From Verrucomicrobia bacterium ADurb.Bin006 (lineage in GTDB: Bacteria; Verrucomicrobiota; Verrucomicrobiia; Limisphaerales; J093), in NCBI GenBank assembly GCA_002071485.1, contig MWFF01000043.1:1-58743 (forward strand): DNA of 58,743 nucleotides, given 5' to 3'. Positions within the stretch are counted from its first letter, which is position 1, and each line of letters starts with the position of its first letter. The notes under the pieces are model-generated. The model did not search any database and was not told the origin of the DNA. It saw only the letters and a list, made by a program, of their open reading frames with translations. The position numbers were made by a program, and so were the translations under genes. Shown here piece after piece: positions 54,805 through 58,743 of this stretch.

Positions 54805-56016
54805 TCACACCATTCGCCTGGCCCGCTCCAGGGCGGATGTCAGACCTGCGATCGTATGCGTCTTGGCCTCGAGGCTGGGATGCAGCGACAGCGCCTCGAG
54901 GGCTTTGCTGGTCTCGGGACCGATCGTCGCCAGTCGCAGCTTCGGAAACCGGCGCATCAGCGCCCGCAGATCGAAACGGGCATTGAAGCTCTCGACGGTC
55001 GAGCCGCTGGTGAACGTGATCCAATCCGCTCCGCTCTCGGCCAGGAGCGCCCCATGCCCCGCCGCATCCTCGGTCTCCCACGCCGTGCCGTAGCAGGCCA
55101 CGTCATCCACGATCGCTCCCATGTCTTCGAGCAGCCTGGGCAGATCGGCGTTGGCGGCCTCTGCGCGCAACAGGAGCACGCGTATATTCTCGAGACTCTG
55201 CTCCTTGCACAGTGCCCTGGCGATCTTCGACGCGATGTACTCCTTGGGCATCAGATCGATCTTGAGATGCAGTTCCTTCAGCCTGGCAGCCGTGGCGGGG
55301 CCGACCGCCGCCAAACGCACCGCGCCGAGATCGCGAAGATCGTCGAACGCCACGAAGAAGTGTTCGAAGAAAGCCGCGACTCCGTTGGCGCTGGTGAAAA
55401 TCAGCCAATCATAGCAGCCCAACCCAGCGATCGCCTCGATCAACGGCTTCCGTTCCGTCGGCGGCACGATCCGAATGCACGGCACTTCGAGCACGTGCGC
55501 CCCCCGTTCCTGAAGGAGTTGGACGAATTCGAACGCCTGCTTGCGCGCGCGCGTCACCACTACACGCTGGCCGAGAAGCGGCATGTGCTCCCACGTCTTC
55601 GACGTCTTCGGCGACGGCTCCTCAGACGTCGAAGTGCTCGATCGGTCGAGCGCCGATACGATTGAAGCAACCCCAGGCACCACCTGGAATGGAACCTCCG
55701 CGGCCGCCAGCCCCTGTGCCTCCGAGCTGCCCTGGCCCGAAACACGCGGGTCGCCTCCCTGAAGCCGGACCACACACTGGCCGGCCCTAGCCCGCGCCGC
55801 CAGCAGGGCGCCCAGCGCGGCCTGGTCCGGGAATCGCTCCTCGGTGCGCTCGATGCGCTCGGCAGCGGGCGGCGCCAGCTTGAGCAAGTCGGGGCTCACC
55901 AGCCCGTCATAGACCACGGTATCCGCACGACGCAGCAACGCTGCGCCTCGCAGCGTCAACAGTTGCGGATCGCCGGGGCCCGCGCCCACAAGGTACACCA
56001 TGCCCTTTGCCTTCAT
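54805..56016 (-). CDS. hemD: Uroporphyrinogen-III synthase with truncated CobA-type methyltransferase domain
   Basis: 403 residues. The N-terminal ~135 residues are the first half of SAM:uroporphyrinogen-III methyltransferase (CobA/SirA): VYLVGAGPGDPQLLTLRG, VVYDGLVS, VVRLQGGDPRVSG and PFQVVPGVASIVSA. The second half, normally another ~100 residues with the GHE motif, is missing and replaced by a Ser/Thr-rich linker (DRSSTSTSEEPSPKTSKT). Residues ~148-400 are HemD: VVVTRARKQAFEFVQLL, IFTSANGVAAFFEHF, AVGPATAARLKEL and ITFTSGSTVESF. HemD cyclises hydroxymethylbilane to uroporphyrinogen III for heme. The methyltransferase is probably inactive. An in-frame ATG at 56001 is an alternative start. 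Confidence 0.88.
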   Translation of the reverse strand: MKAKGMVYLVGAGPGDPQLLTLRGAALLRRADTVVYDGLVSPDLLKLAPPAAERIERTEERFPDQAALGALLAARARAGQCVVRLQGGDPRVSGQGSSEAQGLAAAEVPFQVVPGVASIVSALDRSSTSTSEEPSPKTSKTWEHMPLLGQRVVVTRARKQAFEFVQLLQERGAHVLEVPCIRIVPPTERKPLIEAIAGLGCYDWLIFTSANGVAAFFEHFFVAFDDLRDLGAVRLAAVGPATAARLKELHLKIDLMPKEYIASKIARALCKEQSLENIRVLLLRAEAANADLPRLLEDMGAIVDDVACYGTAWETEDAAGHGALLAESGADWITFTSGSTVESFNARFDLRALMRRFPKLRLATIGPETSKALEALSLHPSLEAKTHTIAGLTSALERARRMV

Positions 56017-56131
56017 CGGCGGCGACCATAAACCCCGTCGCCCGCAATATCCAGACCTCGCCGCGAGCGATTGCGGTGCGTCAGGTCGTTGTCGGCGGTT
56101 TCCTCATTGCCTGCCCGCCCGAGCCTGATTA

Positions 56132-56941
56132 GTGTCCGCCGTTGTGGAAGTGCAACCAAAGACCGACAATCCCGCCACCCGCGGTCCTGTGGAATCTCAA
56201 CTGCTGCGGAGCGACGGACGCCGCGACGACGAACTGCGTCCGATCAGTTTCCAAAACGGCATCGCGCCCTATGCCACAGGATCGACTCTGGTTTCCTGGG
56301 GCAACACCCGTGTTATTTGCGGCGTCACGATCGATGAGGCGATCCCGCGTTGGATGAAGGAGCAGGGCGTGCCCGGCGGCTGGATCACCGCCGAGTACTC
56401 GATGCTCCCCTACTCGACGCTCGACCGCAAACCGCGCGATATCAGCAAGGGCCGACTCGACGGACGCTCGCAGGAGATTCAGAGACTGATCGGGCGCGCC
56501 ATGCGGGCGGCGGTCGAACTGGATCGGCTAGGACCGCGAACCGTCTGGATCGACTGTGACGTTTTGCAGGCCGACGGCGGCACGCGCACGGCTGCCATCA
56601 CGGGCAGTTACGTGGCCCTGCACCTGGCTATTCAGAAACTTCTGGCCGATGGCAAGCTGACCTCGAACCCACTGTCCGATTCGGTCGCCGCCGTCAGTCT
56701 GGGCGTCGTCGACCAACGCGTCCTGCTCGATCTGAACTACGAGGAAGACTCGAAGGCGGAGGCGGACATGAACCTGGTCATGACCGGGCGGGGCGAGTTC
56801 ATTGAAGTCCAGGTGACCGGCGAGCAAAATACCTTCAGCCAACTGCAGCTCGAGTCCTTGTTGGCTCTCGGACGAGCGGGAGTCAACCGGATCATCGCCG
56901 CTCAGAACGCGGCCCTCGGGACTCGACCTACAAGCCTGTAG
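56132..56941 (+). CDS. rph: Ribonuclease PH
   Basis: About 269 residues from a GTG at 56132; no better upstream start is visible. RSDGRRDDELRPISFQNG, RWMKEQGVPGGWITAEYSML, KGRLDGRSQEIQRLIGRAMR and QADGGTRTAAITGSYVAL are RNase PH signatures, including the catalytic Asp residues and phosphate-binding Arg. It trims tRNA 3' ends phosphorolytically. It is divergent from the hemD-like gene and 11 bases upstream of prmA. Confidence 0.95.
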   Translation: MSAVVEVQPKTDNPATRGPVESQLLRSDGRRDDELRPISFQNGIAPYATGSTLVSWGNTRVICGVTIDEAIPRWMKEQGVPGGWITAEYSMLPYSTLDRKPRDISKGRLDGRSQEIQRLIGRAMRAAVELDRLGPRTVWIDCDVLQADGGTRTAAITGSYVALHLAIQKLLADGKLTSNPLSDSVAAVSLGVVDQRVLLDLNYEEDSKAEADMNLVMTGRGEFIEVQVTGEQNTFSQLQLESLLALGRAGVNRIIAAQNAALGTRPTSL

Positions 56942-56952
56942 AGCGCATCTCG

Positions 56953-57867
56953 ATGGCAGCCGATTCAATCGAGGTTTCCGTTGTCACCTCCATCGATGCC
57001 GAGGAAGCCGTGGCGGCGCTCCTCGAGCGGGTGTCCGGTCTGGCGCCCGTCCTCTACACTGCGCGGGAGAGGCCGACGACAAAGGTCACCGTATACCTCG
57101 ATCGGAGACACCGATGGACCGACGCCAGGAAAAAAGCCGTGCTGCGCGGCCTGACGCTCCTGCGCGCCGAAGGCCTCGACGTCGGCCCCGGTCGGCTTCG
57201 GCTGCGCCGGCTTCGAGCCGAGAGCTGGGTGAACGCCTGGAAACGCCATTTTCGTCCAATCGAGATCGGCGACGCCCTTCTGCTCAAGCCGTCCTGGAGC
57301 CGGCGAAGCCCCAAGGCCGCCCAGGCCGTTGTCACGCTCGACCCCGGACTGAGCTTCGGAACAGGCCAGCACCCCACAACCCGGTTCTGTCTGGAACAGA
57401 TAGTGGCCTGCCGCAACCAGGCGCCTCCGCCATCACTCCTGGACGCCGGGACGGGGTCCGGCATCCTGGCCATTGCCGCCGCCAAACTCGGCTACAGACC
57501 GATCCTGGCCTTCGACTGTGATCCGGCCTCGATCAAGGCTGCCCGGGCCAATGCCCGCGCGAACAACGTGTCCGCACGAGCGCGGTTTTTACGGGGCGAC
57601 CTCCGGCGTCCTCCGATCGAGCCAGGCGCCCGGTTTGATGTCGTTTGCGCGAATCTGACGACCGATATCTTAATGGTTGAGGCCAAGCGGATTGTGCAGT
57701 GGATTCGTCTCGGAGGGCGGCTGGTTTTGGCGGGCATTCTGGCCGTCGAGTTTCACGATGTTTTCAAGGCGTATGAGCGCCTGGGGCTGAAGTTGGTGAC
57801 GACACGGGTCGAGCGCGAGTGGCAGTGCGGTGCGTTCGCTCGAACCCGGCAAAGGAAGCCTCTGTAA
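56953..57867 (+). CDS. prmA: Ribosomal protein L11 methyltransferase PrmA
   Basis: 304 residues. DPGLSFGTGQHPTTRFCLE and LLDAGTGSGILAIAAAKLG (SAM motif I), FDCDPASIKAARANA (motif II) and VVCANLTTDILM (the NLxxx catalytic-site motif; usually Asn-Ile) are present. The N-terminal ~110 residues correspond to the L11-recognition domain. It trimethylates Lys/N-terminal residues of L11. The order rph, prmA is probably one transcript. Confidence 0.93.
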   Translation: MAADSIEVSVVTSIDAEEAVAALLERVSGLAPVLYTARERPTTKVTVYLDRRHRWTDARKKAVLRGLTLLRAEGLDVGPGRLRLRRLRAESWVNAWKRHFRPIEIGDALLLKPSWSRRSPKAAQAVVTLDPGLSFGTGQHPTTRFCLEQIVACRNQAPPPSLLDAGTGSGILAIAAAKLGYRPILAFDCDPASIKAARANARANNVSARARFLRGDLRRPPIEPGARFDVVCANLTTDILMVEAKRIVQWIRLGGRLVLAGILAVEFHDVFKAYERLGLKLVTTRVEREWQCGAFARTRQRKPL

Positions 57868-58021
57868 AGCCGCTTGAACGAAATCGGCGGACACGTGTCG
57901 ATACCACTGTGCACGTGGAGCCTGAGTGGCCATGCAGCAGGCAAAACAAGGCGAAACCACAGGATGGTGGGAACGCCGGGGGTACTTCTCCCCTCCCTCA
58001 GGTTCAATTCAGTCCAGCACT

Positions 58022-58183
58022 ATGCCAAAGTCAAACGACATCATCGCCAATGCGGTCAGCAACCCCAAACATCCATTCCCACACGTCGATGACCGCCCGG
58101 GTAAACAGAAGAAACACCGGTACGAACGACGTAAGGTCAAGGAATACATCAAACTCGGCGATTGGTCCGAACAAACAGCCTGA
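58022..58183 (+). CDS. Small basic protein of unknown function
   Basis: 53 residues from ATG 58022: MPKSNDIIANAVSNPKH, then a Lys/Arg-rich segment (GKQKKHRYERRKVKEYIKL) and an acidic-aromatic end. No known domain recognised. The 3' end lies 39 bases before a strong intrinsic terminator, supporting transcription through this frame. A longer frame from 57926 adds a low-complexity leader. It could be a ribosome- or nucleic-acid-binding peptide, but this is only composition-based. Confidence 0.45.
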   Translation: MPKSNDIIANAVSNPKHPFPHVDDRPGKQKKHRYERRKVKEYIKLGDWSEQTA

Positions 58184-58222
58184 CTGACTTCATTCATCCA
58201 ATAGCTGGTTGCGATTTGAAAG

Positions 58223-58252
58223 GGCCACGCCGGCAGGCGTGGCCTTCTTTTT
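58223..58252 (+). terminator. Intrinsic terminator
   Basis: GGCCACGCC (58223-58231) and GGCGTGGCC (58236-58244) form a perfect 9-bp stem with a four-base loop (GGCA), followed by TTCTTTTT. It ends the rph-prmA-small ORF side of the plus strand. Confidence 0.9.
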
Positions 58253-58298
58253 GCGCCTGGTCCTTACTGAGGAATCAGCGAGATGCACTACACCGTTA

Positions 58299-58386
58299 CC
58301 CTCACCCGTCCTCCGGACACCCTCTCCCACCTGCCTGCGTCCAGGCTTCGGCAGGCAGGTCGGATGGGAGAAGGACGGGGTGAGGG
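58299..58386. repeat. Long imperfect palindrome
   Basis: CCCTCACCCGTCCT (58299-58312) pairs with AGGACGGGGTGAGGG (58372-58386), and CTCCC with ACCTGCCTGC (58324-58338) pairs with GCAGGCAGGT and GGGAG (58351-58370). It resembles the CCCTCACCC...GGGTGAGGG repetitive palindromes common in bacterial intergenic DNA. It lies between the terminator and the IS end. Confidence 0.55.
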
Positions 58387-58436
58387 GTCTGTGTTCAAGC
58401 AAAAAATCGCTTCGGACGACAAAAAGCAGGGCTGCT

Positions 58437-58743
58437 CTAAAGTCGAACCGGGCGGGTGAGTAGGCGAATGACCTGTCCCGGGCGGCGACTCATTTTGGCC
58501 AGGAAGGTCGGACAGGTGCGATCCCGCTTGCGGGGTTGACGACGCGCCCAGGCCCGCGCTTCACCTTGCACCGCGCGACGGAGGATGCCCAGCGTCGTCG
58601 CGGCCACCGGATGACGCACCCGACACCGATCTTCACCCGCGCTCACATCTAGCGGGTAGTGCGTGCCGTTCTCGATGCTCCAGTACTGGCGCGCCAACTC
58701 CAGCAGACGCTCCGGGTCGGCCTGCTCGGCTGTCAGACTGGTC
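58437..58743 (-). mobile_element. ISAs1-family transposase, C-terminal part
   Basis: The minus-strand frame is open from the window end and reads TSLTAEQADPERLLELARQY, then WSIENGTHYPLDVSAGEDRC, ending at TAG (58437-58439) after about 100 codons. The W-x-I-E-N-G-x-H-Y motif carries the last catalytic Glu of the ISAs1 DDE transposase. About 35 residues of Arg-rich tail follow. CAGGGCTGCTC just downstream (from 58428) has the look of an ISAs1 terminal inverted repeat, so the element boundary may be there. The copy is cut by the window edge; whether it is intact is unknown. Confidence 0.85.

Overview
The window is a GC-rich stretch that reads as Verrucomicrobiota, most likely the Limisphaerales/Pedosphaera type. 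The evidence is an LpxC-FabZ fusion (also typical of Bacteroidota), large secreted proteins ending in the Ig/FnIII-like tail with a terminal FYRLR-type motif, a prepilin-type stretch of the LLPALSKAKSKAQ kind, a PEP-CTERM tail remnant, and a DruA-ISAs1 transposase. These are family-level impressions, not database results. Both window edges lie inside ISAs1-type transposase sequence in the same orientation, so the window probably is, or sits within, a contig broken at IS copies.

Layout. 1-750: degenerate DruA(DUF4338)-ISAs1 transposase with a MITE-like palindrome. 751-4075: a small unknown protein, fabG and fabD (minus strand), and a secreted Ig-tail protein. 4078-13124: a 2,509-residue membrane protein with an internal duplication and an embedded prepilin-like segment, then a FadL-type porin with its own promoter. 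13277-20226 (minus strand): infC, a ClpX-like ATPase, an RsmB remnant, lpxC-fabZ, a ClpP-fold SDH-family protein, an SDR and an NAD-dependent epimerase. 20417-24028 (plus): xseB, dxs, icd. 24033-29332 (minus): a 1,535-residue beta-helix/BNR secreted protein and a decayed PIN-domain toxin locus. 29438-34779 (plus): mutS, a Fur-family regulator with a leaderless-type promoter, dnaG. 35187-42557 (plus): hdrCBA-mvhDGA plus a hydrogenase maturation protease, a complete soluble [NiFe]-hydrogenase/heterodisulfide-reductase-type electron-bifurcating module. 42526-54664 (minus): an L,D-transpeptidase/glycosidase fusion, a symporter remnant, thyA, rng, rodA, mrdA, mreD, mreC, mreB. 54805-58183: a uroporphyrinogen-III synthase with a truncated methyltransferase domain (minus), then rph, prmA and a small basic protein closed by a textbook terminator. 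58437-58743: C-terminus of an ISAs1 transposase.

How it fits together. The housekeeping blocks cover envelope building (lipid A, fatty acids, isoprenoid precursor, Mre/Rod elongasome), replication and repair (dnaG, mutS, xseB), translation and RNA turnover (infC, rng, rph, prmA) and central carbon (icd). The most striking accessory block is hdrCBA-mvhDGA, known from methanogens and some anaerobic bacteria. By analogy it would couple H2 oxidation to ferredoxin reduction and reduction of an unknown disulfide-type acceptor, implying an anaerobic, H2-using or H2-producing lifestyle. Several genes show decay or rearrangement (rsmB, the symporter, the PIN toxin, the PEP-CTERM tail, the methyltransferase half of hemD, the left transposase), so this chromosome has had substantial small-scale erosion around otherwise intact housekeeping genes.
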